Notes under the pieces: model-generated
Told to the model about the DNA's origin: nothing
What the model saw: only the letters and a program-made list of their open reading frames with translations
The model's database searches: none
Program-made: the position numbers and the translations under genes
Origin: Monomorium pharaonis
Lineage: Eukaryota > Arthropoda > Insecta > Hymenoptera > Formicidae
DNA: 64,000 nt
Direction of reading: 5' to 3'
Assembly (NCBI RefSeq): GCF_013373865.1
Contig: NC_050474.1
Span: 5,927,561-5,991,560 of the forward strand
Shown: in pieces, positions 37,680-50,400 of the stretch
Layout: every line of letters begins with the position of its first letter
Position numbering within the stretch: position 1 is the first letter of the stretch

Positions 37680-39047
37680 TAGTTCCATATAATAATTTAT
37701 ATTGAAAGAAGTAAAAAATGTTAAATAAGTAAGCTAGCAATCAATATATGTTATATGTATATTATATAATAATTCTATTATATGTATATTATATAATAAA
37801 ATACTATCCTATATGAATCACTGCTTCTTCATACAAATATTTTATAGCTCATATGTAATAAATGTGAATATAAAGATGTCTAGGCACTAATCGTATTACC
37901 TATCATAAACGGATAAAACAGATTAACTGTGCAAAAGTTTTCTGCCATTTTGTAAAATTAAAAAAAATTAATAAAAAATTAAAACCGTTAAGGATCTGTA
38001 GAAGGGCATGCGTCTACTACTCTACACAATTCAGAGAAAAGATAATCTATCGTTTAAATGCATTGATACACTGAGAGAAAAGTATTTTATTTATTTGCTT
38101 GCATAACTGCATAGCAAAATAATTAGAGTTAAGAGATTCCATTTTTATTATTATTACTGCTATAATGTTACTAACAATTATTTTAAATTGTATCTTATTA
38201 TTGTTTCTATAGTTCTAAAGAAAACAAGCAAAATTTATTTTGTTTTTTCATACTACTTAATTTTTTTATAATACTCTATTTCTTTACAAATCTGTTACAC
38301 TTTCTTGCACCTCTCGCCGCACTTCTAGCAATTTAGAAACGCATGTATTTAAATATTAGGCCGTCTCTTATCACCACATTGCGCGTATTTACGCTGATTT
38401 GTCCAGCCTTATTAATTAATATATTTTTTATTAATTTCAAAGTTTACAAAGTGGCGAAAAACTTTTTTTTTTAATTTAACCTACGAGAGATAACGATTAT
38501 TACCTGACACCTTCTATATATATCGTTATATTGTAGTAGGAATTATAAATAGCTCTTTAAACTTATTCAAATAAACCAGGTGTATTATAAGATGTTAATG
38601 TTAATATCTTAAAAATAACTAGAAAACAACTTCTTATATTAAAAATAAAAATATTCCAGTATTTAACGAATAATGTAACATTACATGTTGGTATTGTTTA
38701 TATCGCGTTTATTTTTACTTAGCTGAAGATTCCGTGTATTCATTGAAGAAAAGCAAGCACAATAAAATTGTGATATAGACTTTACAACTCTTCTCGCAAC
38801 AGAGTTTTAAAATAAAACGAATCTAACTTTCTTCTTTGTGCTTCTTCATAGTAATGTAGTTTATATTCGTTGAGAAATCGATCGTGCCTAACACACCGAC
38901 ATCAGCCACGTAATTTCTGTCTACCGTTATACGTAGATATTTACTTAGAGAATACGAAATAAGCAGAGAAGATTTATGTTTGAGTCGCCGTCAAGAAAAA
39001 TTTACTATCTGCTGCGGATGCATTCTAATTTTCGGAAGCGAGTCAAG
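37680..39047. other. Intergenic region copy 10/copy 11
   Basis: 1368 bp. It holds the second inverted-repeat element (37873-38513), then sequence shared with 29054-29500, then the leader of pseudogene copy 11. No other gene seen. Confidence 0.65.
37873..38513. mobile_element. Inverted-repeat element (about 641 bp), second copy
   Basis: Collinear with 28402-29053 and bounded by AAGATGTC at the left and GACACCTT at the right, so the terminal pairing has decayed more. Because the flanks are also duplicated, the element probably moved passively with the gene block. Confidence 0.6.
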
Positions 39048-39334
39048 ATGGACGCGCAGCATTATAAAATCAATCAGCCTTTATGTCGTGGATCGGTCAA
39101 TGGCCGGAACATAGTCTGCCTTCAAAAGATTCTTCCTCTCTATTCGACTCGTGTTCATCATTTTCAGCCAATTTTGTTTGCTGGTTTGTACATTGACGAA
39201 TCGCTGATTAATAATTTCATGGTTCAATTATACACAAATGTAGAAAAAGCACTGAAAAATACATTAAAAAATATGTTTTATTTGTCTATTTTATTTTATT
39301 AATTTTTTATTAAAAACTAAGATCTTACATATTA

Positions 39335-39470
39335 TTAATTATCAAATTAAATTATTTTAAATTGTTTCTTATTACAATTCTGAAATAACATGCAAAAATT
39401 ATTCTTTCTCTCTTTGTTTTTTTTACTTTATATTTCTTAACAAACACAAATGGTTTTTTTATTTCGTGCA
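39335..39470. repeat. Fragment of the 652-bp inverted-repeat element family
   Basis: Matches the internal part of the elements at 28402 and 37873 (TAAATTGTTTCTTATTACAA and following T-rich sequence). No terminal repeats are left. Lies in the former intron 1 of copy 11. Confidence 0.45.
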
Positions 39471-40143
39471 GGTACTTAGTTTGATATTAATGCGGCAGGA
39501 TTGGTATCACGTTATCCAATATCCCCTATCATCATTCACTTATTGTGCATCATAAAATATCTAAATTATCTCTTCAATAATTGCAAGATACGTAAATCGA
39601 AAGAAAACGAATCCTTAAGTTAGGCAGGTGTTAGTGAAAGTACATAGTATCACATGAATTTGAACAGTTTAAGAACTTTTTTAATCAAATAAGAAATAGT
39701 AAAAAATTTAACGACGTTTGATACTCAAATACAAATTTTAATAGCCTACCTTGAAGGCAAAAAATTAGTTAAAATGTCCGCAGGTAAAATATCTTAAAAA
39801 GCATTCGCTTTTTATCGGCATTTCTCAATATTTCATCTAAATCTTCAAGTGCACATCAGAGTCACTAAGTTGGAGAATTTTCCACAAAATCTAGATTTTC
39901 ATTATCAAAAATTTTTTGGAAGAATAAAGAGATATTAGATCTTTAGAATTTTTTCTTCCCTAAAAATTTCTTTAAACATTCTATCCTTCCAAAGCATCCT
40001 CGTGATAATAACTAAAATTTATTGGAAAATCCCCTTAACTTGACAAGTCTGTGCCAAGATAAGTAAGATTAAGTCTTTGTACTTACACAATACAATTTTA
40101 CATTCATGTATATGACACTACCTATCATGTCGTCCATCGTCGC

Positions 40144-40300
40144 TCCTTATAAAAATGTAATACTCGGCAGTATTAAATTTGCCAGTAATTAATACTTATT
40201 TTCAGTACTGCAAATATTGCTGTTAGTACTTTTAATACTTAAAATAAGTAATAATTACTGGCCAATTTAATACTGCCCAGTGTTACATTTTTATAAGAGG
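40144..40300. mobile_element. Palindromic MITE (157 bp) within pseudogene copy 11
   Basis: Near-perfect inverted repeat of about 65 bp per arm. The left arm has TCCTTATAAAAATGTAATAC and CAGTATTAAATTTGCCAG; the right arm has the reverse complements, ending TTTTATAAGAGG. Single copy in this window. No coding capacity. Confidence 0.8.
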
Positions 40301-42171
40301 CGTTCCTCACAAGCGCGAATTAAACGCAAATTTAAAGTTTGATGTATAATGTGAAGGCCAACCTTGATACGGAGAAATATTATTACTACATTTTAGTGCA
40401 TTCTTATTACATCTTTTTTTGATTTCAGTGACAGCAAAACTCCATAGTAACTTACATGCAACACGCTTGCAGTCTTTTCCAGGCGATAGGGTATGTCGCA
40501 TCACGAAGATGCGAAATAATTCAATAGCGATAGTCTACCAAACATCCCCGATGCGAATATTGAAACTCGATTTTAAGATAGTCCCCATTTTAGGAATTTT
40601 GTAACGACTTGGTGATCTTTTCCAGATATCAACGTGGAATGGTAATCATGACATTAACATTTGTCCATTATGTAAAGATGAATATTGTCGCAGATCATCG
40701 GCAGCGCTGCGAAGTACAAAAAAGTTTTATAGTAGGTATTGTAGTTAATCTCGTAAAATTATCTCGAGCAAATCAATTTTAATAATGAAACATACAAGTT
40801 GCCTAAATTAATAAAGTTTAATCTCGAATAAAAGAGGAAAAAGATTCGATAATAAACTGCATAAACATATGAACTGTAATATATAAATATATATTCTGCC
40901 ATCATCAGGTTTGTCGAATTATTGGCATTCTCATGCAGTATCTCCTTTCTTATACTAACAATACTGCACGTGGCGATTATGACATTCAGCAAAGTGCAGA
41001 TTTGTGGACAAATTATTATAAATTACAATACAATCAAAGTACCGCATCACTCCGGACTAAGAATTATAAAGTATCATATCAAAATTATATAAAAATTTAC
41101 AAGTTTTATTTATGAAAAGATATGTTGTGATAAATGCCAATTTTTCAAAAGTCGATTGCTTACTTAAGTTAAGGTAGATTGAATTTTTCCATTACTTTAT
41201 TTTATCTTAATTACTTTCAAGAGATTAGGTTTACCAAAGTAGTTTATTAGCTTTATTTGACCGCAAATTAGACAATGAACAACCGTGATTAGTATATAAA
41301 AGTTGAAATTTGTAATGACGAGCTTAACTTTAATTATGCACTTTCTCTTCCTCAACCTGTCAGAACAGAAATTAATAGATTACAGTTCCAATATGTATAA
41401 GGGTTCTTTGATATAACTCGGAATATACTCTCTTAAACAAAATCAATGTATTAATTATCACTAAGAAGTAAGTGTAATAGTTTAATAAAAATGATAACAA
41501 CATTAGTCTACTTAAAACTAATCTTGTTAATTTAATACATCATACGCCATTTTAATAAAACAAGTATTTGTTTTATCAAAAAATATCGTTATTAAATTAG
41601 TAAGATTATTTCCAATTGGATTTACGCTGTAAATTTGATTATAATAAATAAAATATATAAAAAATATAAAAAAGTGCAAAGTGTGAGTGTTAATTTTGCA
41701 CTAAAAATAAATAAAATATTTGGATAAATAAATTTATTTTATTATTTTATTTAGCAAAATTTTCGTTACTGTCGTTTAAAATATTACGGGTTTATTTAAC
41801 ATACACTTTATACGATAGACAGAGGAAACAAATATCATATGTAATAACAAATAAATATTCTATTTCACAGTACCACGAATTGGTATGCCACTTCTTTAAG
41901 AGCGAGAAGATTGTCAAACGTAATGCTGGTGTGTTGCAAAATGCCGTATCAGAAGACAAAAAAATGGTTATGTCTTTACAAAAGCTTCACCGGGGTAAGA
42001 AAAAATTAATATTCTTTTAGAAAAATTAGAATTAGAAAATTAGAATTTTTCATAAGGGCATCATTGAAAGAAGAAGCTTAAATTAAGTTAATTATCGTAT
42101 AAATTGATTGTTTTCATATCACGCAAGTATTCATGTCTTATTTCACCGTACTAATAACTTCTGTGCAATAA

Positions 42172-43137
42172 TCATTATCCCGATGTTGACGATACGGCTA
42201 TTATACTTGGCACAAAGGCTCCTACGCACTGTCACGCACATCGACACTCTACTACAAATGATGCTAATTCATAATTAGCTTCATACAATATCACACATCA
42301 ATAGTAATAATTAACAATAATGTTACTTAGATTTAGCTTATTATTCATTTTTATATGTTATTGCACAAATATAAAAGTAACGATGCATCTGTATTGTTTA
42401 TTATCTTTTGTTCGATTTTTTTGCCAAGTCAAAAAAAATTTTTTTTAAATCCAAATCTACGTGGTCATATGTATTCTTGTAAACAATAAATATATTAGAA
42501 GTTATGCTTCTGAATTACAATAGAGTCTGTTGATATATTGTTTCTTGAATTAATAACATTGTAATTTACTTTTTTGCAATTTATTATTAATGTTAATTAT
42601 TACTTTGTTGAATAATAAACAAGATATTTAATTTATTCTTAAAACATGATTTATAAATAGATACCTTTTACGTATTAATAACATATACATAGAACAATAT
42701 TTATAATACATATCTATAAATCAAATTTGTTTCAATAGATTTCCAAGAAATTAATTACGAACTTGACAAAGATTCCTCAATGGTTTCTACGAACGAAAAT
42801 GCGATGCGAAGAAACATGACAGGCACGATATTATTATCGTGACGCGCCATTAAACTTGGCGATATTTCGATAATAGTAAAGTCTCACTGCAAGGTATAAA
42901 CCCCGACTATAAGATGCTCCAGCATAACGTCAATCATAAAAGAAAACAGATCTTTCACAGGATAAGTGTTTGATTGTCCAAGCCTTTCATCATTCTAGTC
43001 GGATAATCGCATGTAAATATTCATAATTTCTCGTGACTACATCCATTACACTGAGTGTCTCTTTCTCTGAGAGAATTTTCTATTAGAAAATTGTAAGGGC
43101 AATATTGTGGCGCGGTAGTCGAAACCGAGTGTTGAAG
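42172..43137. other. Intergenic region copy 11/copy 12
   Basis: 966 bp of AT-rich sequence. The last 350 bp, slightly richer in GC, presumably contain the promoter of copy 12. No repeat or gene was recognised. Confidence 0.55.
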
Positions 43138-45708
43138 ATGGATTCACCGAACGATATCTTTCAGTCCCGATTGTATAGACTTAATCGTAGGCTACTTTCA
43201 TTGCTGGGGCAATGGCCCTTTCAAAAGGACAGAGAGAGGAAAATTATTTTTGTGACAGTGTCGTTTATTGGCCTAACGCAGGCTCTTACGCAGGTACATT
43301 TCTTTTTACATCGTAATTCGTATTAATCGTCTGCCATACATTAAGAAGATATTCCCTTGTTTTAATAATATCAAAAATTCAAAACTTTAAAATAAAAAGT
43401 ATGCAAAGACATAAATATTAGACATATTAGAAATTCAAAATTAAAGATGTTTGAAATTATCAATGTAAAATGATTGTACTTTTATATTTAAAAAAAAAAC
43501 ATTCTTTTTTGCTTCGATCTCTTTATCTTACAAGGAAATATTGAATTTAAGGTATTCGCTTTAGTGACGTTACGCCACGATCCTGATGCAATTCTCGAGT
43601 GTATACCACCGCTCACAGTAAACTGCGCATGCATCGTTAAGATAATAAACTTGGCGTACAACACAGAGAAGGTATGCAGAAGATCGCGGTATTAAACTTG
43701 AGATCATATGTATAAAAAAATGAAATTTTAAGCCATAGATGAAGATACTTTTCATACATATACAAAAGGACTGGCAATCGTGGACCATCAAAAGCGAATT
43801 TGAAATTTTGAATAAATTTGCGGAGAGTGGAAGAAGCATTACCATCGGCTATGCCGGTAAGATTGACGTAACGACCTTTTTTTCATATTACGCATTGAAA
43901 TTGAGAGAATCATTACATATAAAAAACGTTTAGCTATTAATTATATTAATAGTAATAATCTGCGCTTGCGTGACACACACACACACAGTGCTATTAATTA
44001 AGATACTTATTAATAATTAATTTACGTATAATTTGAGAAAACATTTGATGTAAAACTTATAACATCGCATTGTATACATATAATTTCAAGCTCTTTAATT
44101 ACATTGCATTCACTTCTTTAAAATCAAAAATAGGTGGCATGTATGCATTCGGCAGCCTCTTTCCGTTACTCGCGATAATTCCGAAATTAATCGACAAAAA
44201 TGTAACTTCCGAATATTCAACGCGACCAATGGGATTCCCGTATCACGTAGAATACTACATAGATCTCAATAAGTACTACTATCCCGTGCTGATTCATAAT
44301 TACTTAACGACCGTCATTCGTCTCACTACCATAGTCGCGTTCGATACCTACGTGGCTATTTTGGTGCAACATTGCTGCGGATTGTTTTCAGTTGTTAGGT
44401 ACGCAAGTAATGTGATTCGCAAGACCACCTCCGACAACTTAAAAGTTTCGCTCGAATATTTTGTTTCGGTTTTTTTTTTAGATATCGACTAGAGTATATA
44501 CGAAATTCCATCGAGCAAGATAAGGGACTCGTTTCGCTCGAGGAAGATGATAAGTTTTACAAAAATTTTGTATATTGCATACAAAAACACAAAGCTGCCT
44601 TACGGTTAGTACGCGTACCTTTGCATAGTGAGAAATATGAAATCTTGTACTTATGTATTTTAAGCAAAGAACAGATAATTATCGAATTTTCTCCTTGAAT
44701 AAGATTCGCGAGGTGCTTGGATTCTCTTTACACAAAGGTTTTCTTCGTAGAAGTCGGTTTAGTTATATTGGCTATGAGTATGTCGGCTCTACAGGTTTGT
44801 GCTATAGTAACAGTATTAAATATATGTATATAATAATATAAATACTATAATAATATATAATATATATACTTAAAAAAATGTAATATATTCAATACGATAT
44901 GTAGTTGCGGGCTGCCAACTATAAATATACTCAATACAATAATATATGCTATTGCAGTATCAACATTGTACTTGCATTAATAACAAATATTATTGCATTG
45001 AGTATTTTATGTAGTTGGCAGCCCGCAATTACATGTGTTATTGGCTATATTACTTTTTTTCTGTGTATAATACATTGCACAATATATTGCAATATATATA
45101 ATAATACATTGCAATAATACATTGCATGATTTTTTATACAACAATTAAAAACGCAACTTTTTTTCGGAATATATTTAGGCAACCAGTGGTAACCTCAACG
45201 CACATCTCGCAATTCGACATGGGGCATACATTACTGCTCAATTACTACATTTATACATCGCCTGTTGGCTAGGACAGCAAGTAATCGATCATAGCAATCG
45301 CGTGTACACATCGACGTAAGTCAAAGCATACAACTTCTTTCTAATAAATTTAATATCAGTTGTGCAAGTGTTCTATACAAAGAAATAAAAACAATCTTCC
45401 ATAAAGAAATTTGCAATGTACGTATAATAATAAAGTTTTCGATGCAAGTTATCGAGGTGAATGGTACGAGTCATCGCCCAAATCCAGGAAGCTCTTGAAC
45501 ATGATAATGATGAGGAGCACTTTGCCTTGCTCGTTGACCGTTGGAAAGATCATGATTCTTTCTCTTCCGAGTTTCAGCGCAGTAAGACTTGTCATAATTT
45601 CCTTCGCATGTACATTTTCCTATCGATACTTTCGGTAATTATTCCTTTCTCTTCTAGGTCGTACGTGCATCTGCTTCGTATTTCACAGTCTTTCGATCCG
45701 TACAGTAA
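43138..45708 (+). CDS. Odorant receptor copy 12 (subfamily D), intact, 397 aa
   Basis: Complete nine-exon receptor: 43138-43293, 43552-43671, 43739-43856, 44134-44398, 44482-44604, 44704-44794, 45179-45315, 45449-45581, 45658-45708 (TAA). The start is the first in-frame ATG (MDSPNDIFQS), followed by SLLGQWPFQ and TM1. Exon 3 encodes MKILFIHIQKDWQSW. Exon 4 has an N-V-T site, YHVEYYIDLNKYYYP, TM3-TM4 and LVQHCCGLFSVV. Exon 6 was set to start at 44704, the only position giving RFARCLDSLYTKVFF in frame. Exon 7 has WLGQQVIDHSN. Exon 8 begins YRGEWYESS. The end is ASASYFTVFRSVQ. It is the most diverged of the downstream group. Intron 6 holds a palindromic element. Confidence 0.92.
44904..45029. 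mobile_element. Palindromic MITE in intron 6 of copy 12
   Basis: 126 bp with arms TTGCGGGCTGCCAACT and its inverse, plus pairing inner arms (ATACTCAATACAATAATAT with its complement). Almost the same sequence lies at 62269-62394. Similarity extends outward about 40 bp on each side, so the full element may be about 210 bp (44855-45066). Confidence 0.82.
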
Positions 45709-46518
45709 TGTAAAACTCGCTCGCTTGAAAAATATAAAATTATTGTCAATATAAAATTATGTATAATACTCTATTGTTTAAACAAGTGCAGATTATTGTT
45801 TATATTTACGAGAAAATAATTAAATACAAGAAAATTAATGCTTATACTTTTGCCTTTTTGATAAATCATCTCCGTATCGGTAATAAAAAAAATTTTGTAT
45901 AGATATCTATATACATTAAAAATTTCAAAACTGAATAAGAAAACCTTTTATGACAATATGTAATACAATAGACCTTTGATAAACTCCACAAAATTGTTAC
46001 TTTCTAATGTTGTCGAATGTTTTGTCAAAACGGTTTCATTTTCTGTCTCTAATCTTGCGCCTTGTGTCCGTAATGTTAGAAATTGAGATCTCGGACAGAG
46101 ATAGAATTGACCAAATACATATGTCAATTGACCGAATTGTTCAAATGTGATATGTCAACTCTTTCTCCGTCAAAGATCTCGGAGCAATTCGTAATTGCCG
46201 TTGACATAATACTTTAAATCGACTGTAATTGCGAATGAAACTTTCATCTCTTTTGTCCGTGTCGAATATACTGAGACAATAATTTCAGTATAGCTGTTTC
46301 CTATGATTACGCAATTTCCATAAGATAATGTTGCGACTTTACTGTATGATGTATGACTCTGGTTTCGGCGGCACGAGGGCATTGCCGATAAACACATGCA
46401 CTTTGGATTTTACGACAATCAAACATTAAACAGAATTTTCAATAAGAGACAGACACGATCTATATTCTGTGATGATTGAATTTCGCTTTTGTAATAGCAG
46501 CGGGAGATAAGAGACAGA
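45709..46518. promoter_or_regulatory. Intergenic/upstream region of copy 13
   Basis: 810 bp. The last 360 bp share several conserved words with the upstream regions of copies 14 and 15: TTACGACAATCAAACATTAA near 46411, and TTCGCTTTTGTAATAGCAG about 15-35 bp before the ATG. The latter is probably part of the transcribed leader or core promoter. Nothing else recognised. Confidence 0.5.
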
Positions 46519-47967
46519 ATGGAGGATATCGAACAGTTTTTCCAAGACTCGCATTACAATATCATTCGGATACTATTAAATATTAGTGGTCTATGGCCTT
46601 TTCAGACGCGAAGCAGACGCTACGCGATATATCTCACAATGATGCTAGTACTCGGATCTGGCTTTATATTCCAGGTAAATTTTAAAAAAAGAAACGTCTT
46701 ATCATCCTCAAATAATTGCTTGTACTATCGTACGTGTAATTGATTAATGTAATTTACACTCAAGCAATTTAATTTAAACTATTTGTTATATGACACACGC
46801 GTAATGTAATCGATGGAAAACACACAAATGGACAGATGTTGGGTACAATTGAAGTCAGACACAATTCCTTTGAAATGATTGATACAGTGCCATTGTTATT
46901 TTTCGCCGTAGTGACCATAAGCAAAACATTTAGTATAATATATACGTTACCAAAGGTGTGCAAATAAAAACTACATTGTTTAAACTAACAAGTAATCTTC
47001 GCCAAGTGACACACGCTGATTGTCATAAACTATTTTCTTTTGAATTGCTAAGTTAGATCCCTAAAAATAAAAACAATCGGCGTGTGTTATTTGGTGAAAA
47101 AATTACTTGTAAGAATAAAAAGATCAATACCAATAAGTTGAGGAAAAAGTAATAATTATTCCTTTAATTTGTATTTAAATATGTTTCGAGTAACAGATAA
47201 AAATACTTCTAATCAAGATGCGAGAGCACTATCTTTCTCCCAAGTCGATTGAGGAAGTTAAGATACAGAATTTGCACGCGCAATACGGACGAAAGTTGGG
47301 CTTCAGTTATACGGGTAATTGTAACAATATAATCATACATATAATAATAATAATAATAATTCCACGGTAATAATAACAAGGGGAGTATGTTAAAAAAGTG
47401 ATTTTTGCTGAGACTTATAATTCATATAGTTCCTTGTAAGTTTTTCTGGACGTAGAATCGTCCACGTTTCATGTGAAAACATTCATTTGTTTTCAAAGTA
47501 TGAGGAAGGCGTATATATAACAATCTTAAAAATTTCATAAAAACATCATATTTGTAGACATATTCGATCAAAGAATACATTTTTGTTATATATAAAATAT
47601 AAAATTAAGAAAATAAAAATAAGGATCCTTGATATTCAATTAATAAAATACACTGCACGCATTACACACTTACATGTGCGCGTGCACTCTCACTCACTCG
47701 CAGAAGCCACATTTCGGAGCTCTATCTAGATCTTCGCTACGAGAGTATGCCTCGCTCGATCGCGCTCGCGGAGCGAGTACGATAGCGCGAGCGCTCTGCG
47801 CGCGCGCTAGAGCGCTCCTGCGCTTCGCGCTCGCGCTAGCTCTCGCGTCTCGTAGCTCTATACTCTGCACTACGTCGCGCTCTCTCTGCTCTCTCTATCT
47901 GTCTCTCTTCTCTCTAGCTCGTCGCTCGTCCTCGCTCGATCTCTCTCTCGTCTCTCTCTCTCGCTCT

Positions 47968-48029
<62 letters not shown>

Positions 48030-50400
48030 ACTCACTCACTTACTCAGACTGTGTTGAAAATCATACAATATTCTCCTAGGCCTCTCAACAGCTGATCAGT
48101 TTTGTATTTTGTACATTCGAACGCTCTAAATGCTCTTATAATCTTTTTTCATATTTAAATAAATGCCAATTATTTTATATACTCATCAACAAAATTATCG
48201 CATACGAAAATTTGTGTCGAAATTTTGCATAATAAGTATAACATTGCAAAAAATCGCATTTTTATTTTTCAAAAAACAATTTAAAGCTTGAACTCTCTAC
48301 TTTTAAATAAATTTTAGCAATTTCAATTATCTTTCTTTTTTACGAAACGGCACAATAACAAAGCTTGACCAGTCAAAATAAAAATCATAAAAATCATATC
48401 CTTACCACGTGATTCTATCGTCCAGAAATTGTAAGGAACCATACAAATTTTAGATCCCGAAAGGAAACAAAAATTCATGACTTTAACATACTTCTTTCAA
48501 GCACACATTTATAATATAAATTTTTTTCTAAATAATTTTGAAAGACGCTTGATGTATTACAGTATCTCTAAATACATTTAAACATATTTGACACTTCAAT
48601 AATGTCGAAATATCAGTGTTAATTATTTGATGGAGATTATAATCGCGTAATTTATAAAATATTTTCTTTATAAATTAGGTTTTCTACTAGGCCACAGTGT
48701 ACTCTATCAACTTTTGACGCTCTTGGTGAGACTTTTCCACACATTGAAGTCAAAAGAGGGTGATGAGGTGTCAAATACAGCGCAAATAGGATTACCTCAT
48801 CGCGTCAATTACATGGTTGATTTAGACAAATATTACGTTCCAATTTTTATACACAGTGCTATATGCGATTTTTCTTACACATTCTTACTAGTTGTATATG
48901 ATGTTCTATATCTAACTGCAGTTGAATTCTGCTGCGGTTTGTTCGCGGCTTTAAGGTGAGCAATCATGATTTAAATACATGGATTTTGTAAAATCGCGAA
49001 TCCAAAGCGAGTAATAAAGACACTTATTCCAAAAAGTCATTTATAAAAGTTTTGTGATAATATTGAGCTTAGATATCGATTGGAAACCGCGTTAATTTTC
49101 AAAAACGATAGATTGACGACTACGAAAGATAAATGTTATGCGAATATCGTGTACAGTATTCGCAGACACACAGAAACGATGCAGTGAGTATAAGATTAGA
49201 CATTATTTTATCTATGTATAAACAATAATAACAAATTAATGTAACCGTACTCCTTATATTAGATTTGTCGCCGTTGTGGAATCAATATACAGCTTACCTC
49301 TGTTTATACATGTTGGATTAACCGTACTTATATTAAGTGTCTTGGGATATCAGGTATGCCTAATAAAAATTTTCTTATGATTGAGTTCTTAAATGCGTGT
49401 GTTTTTATATAAATTACTTAAAAAAATAATTAGTAAAATTAATTAACTAATACATAATATAAGGCTTTAAGAATAATAATTAAATTTAAACAAAATGCTT
49501 ATCTGAACAAACGCTATTATTTTGAGTTACTAAGTGTACACGCGAATATAATTGACTTCATATTAATAATTTGCAAGAATGTTAAAGTGTTATATAGATG
49601 ACAGATTAGACAGGAAATTTTTGGATTTTATTAATTAAATTAATTATTGACCAGTAAAGAACAAAGAGCCTTTTTAAAATAAAAATCTGAAATTTTGGTT
49701 ACAAAGATTTTTGGAGTCGTTTAGTCGTGATTTGTAATTAGCAACTCCAAAAAACCGTTAAATAGTATTCACTATTAACTTTTAGTAGTTTCTTCTTAAA
49801 TAATTTCAAATTAAAGTAATGACCACATGACGTCATCCGTTCAGTACTAATTAATATTTTATTAATTATATATTTTGTTATTGTACAGATAATAAACAAC
49901 ACGGAAAACATTAGCGGTCTTGTAAAACCGGTTGCTTATTTAAATGGACTTTTAATTAACATATTCTTCGAAAACTGGCAGGGTCAGAAAATTATAGATT
50001 CTAGCGAAAAAGTATTTGAATCCGCGTACGTTTTATACAATATTAGAAACAGTATATTTGGAAAACCATAAATTATACTGATCAAAACATAACGAAATAA
50101 TGAGCACATAAATACATACTGTAATTTCGAGAGTTCATGCAAAATTTGCAGGTATAATGCAGAATGGTACAATATGCCCATAGCGGCGAGAAAGCTTCTC
50201 ATAATGATGATGATGAAAAGTGAAAAACCATTGATGTTAAGAATGGGTAAAATCGTTGTATTGTCATATATAACTTTCAATACGGTAAGTGTAAATATTT
50301 TGTATGCGTAGTACGCGTGCAATGTATCTATAAGAATAAACTTTTGTTTAAGGTTTTACGTACGGCATCGTCATACTTTATGCTACTACGATCTCTGTAA
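46519..50400 (+). CDS. Odorant receptor copy 13 (subfamily D), intact, 396 aa
   Basis: Complete nine-exon receptor: 46519-46674, 46836-46955, 47197-47314, 48679-48955, 49073-49183, 49263-49353, 49889-50025, 50152-50284, 50353-50400 (TAA). It starts MEDIEQFFQDSHYN, with SGLWPFQTR before TM1. Exon 3 is IKILLIKMREHYLSP. Exon 4 (277 nt) carries TM3, an extracellular loop, YMVDLDKYYVPIF, TM4 and EFCCGLFAAL. Exon 7 is NIFFENWQGQKIIDSSEKV. Exon 8 is YNAEWYNMP. The end is TASSYFMLLRSL. Intron 3 is unusually long (1364 bp) and contains a GC-rich island followed by a CT microsatellite; other introns are ordinary. Paralogues 14 and 15 follow. Confidence 0.93.
47655..48036. repeat. GC-rich low-complexity island and (CT)n microsatellite in intron 3 of copy 13
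   Basis: About 47660-47880 is made of GCGCTCGC/GAGCGCG-like words, by far the most GC-rich DNA of the window. It grades into a CT/TCTG-rich tract and a long (CT)n run (about 47967-48027). An open frame of 127 residues crosses it (47674-48057) but is only Ser/Leu/Arg/Ala repeat translation. Absent from the matching intron of copies 14 and 15. Confidence 0.85.

Larger units (their letters stand above)
39048..42171 (+). pseudogene. Odorant receptor copy 11, decayed member of a separate lineage
   Basis: Recognisable scattered exons. Exon 1 (39048-39183) starts MDAQHYKIN, then shifts frame twice; the pieces SWIGQWPEHS and KRFFLSIRLVFIIFSQF are in different frames. Exon 4 remnant (about 40340-40490) shows LDTEKYYYYILVHS and, after frameshifts and stops, TYMQHACSLFQAIG. 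An exon 5 remnant lies near 40626-40735. Exon 6 (40909-40991) reads FVELLAFSCSISFLILTIL. Exon 7 (about 41309-41402) ends SEQKLIDYSSNM. Exon 8 (41871-41994) reads TNWYATSLRARRL. Exon 9 (about 42127-42171) ends MSYFTVLITSVQ. Exons 2 and 3 were not found. The motifs set it apart from subfamilies A and B, so it marks an older lineage at this site. A palindromic element interrupts it at 40144-40300. Confidence 0.87.

Noticed and set aside
47674..48057. Open frame of 127 residues on the + strand
   Set aside because: The product is Ser/Leu/Arg/Ala repeats translated from GC-rich low-complexity DNA and a CT microsatellite, and it lies inside intron 3 of a receptor gene.
49984..50322. Antisense open frame of 112 residues
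   Set aside because: It overlaps exons 7 and 8 of copy 13 on the opposite strand. Similar antisense shadows occur at the same place in copies 14 and 15 and reflect the conserved sense exons.
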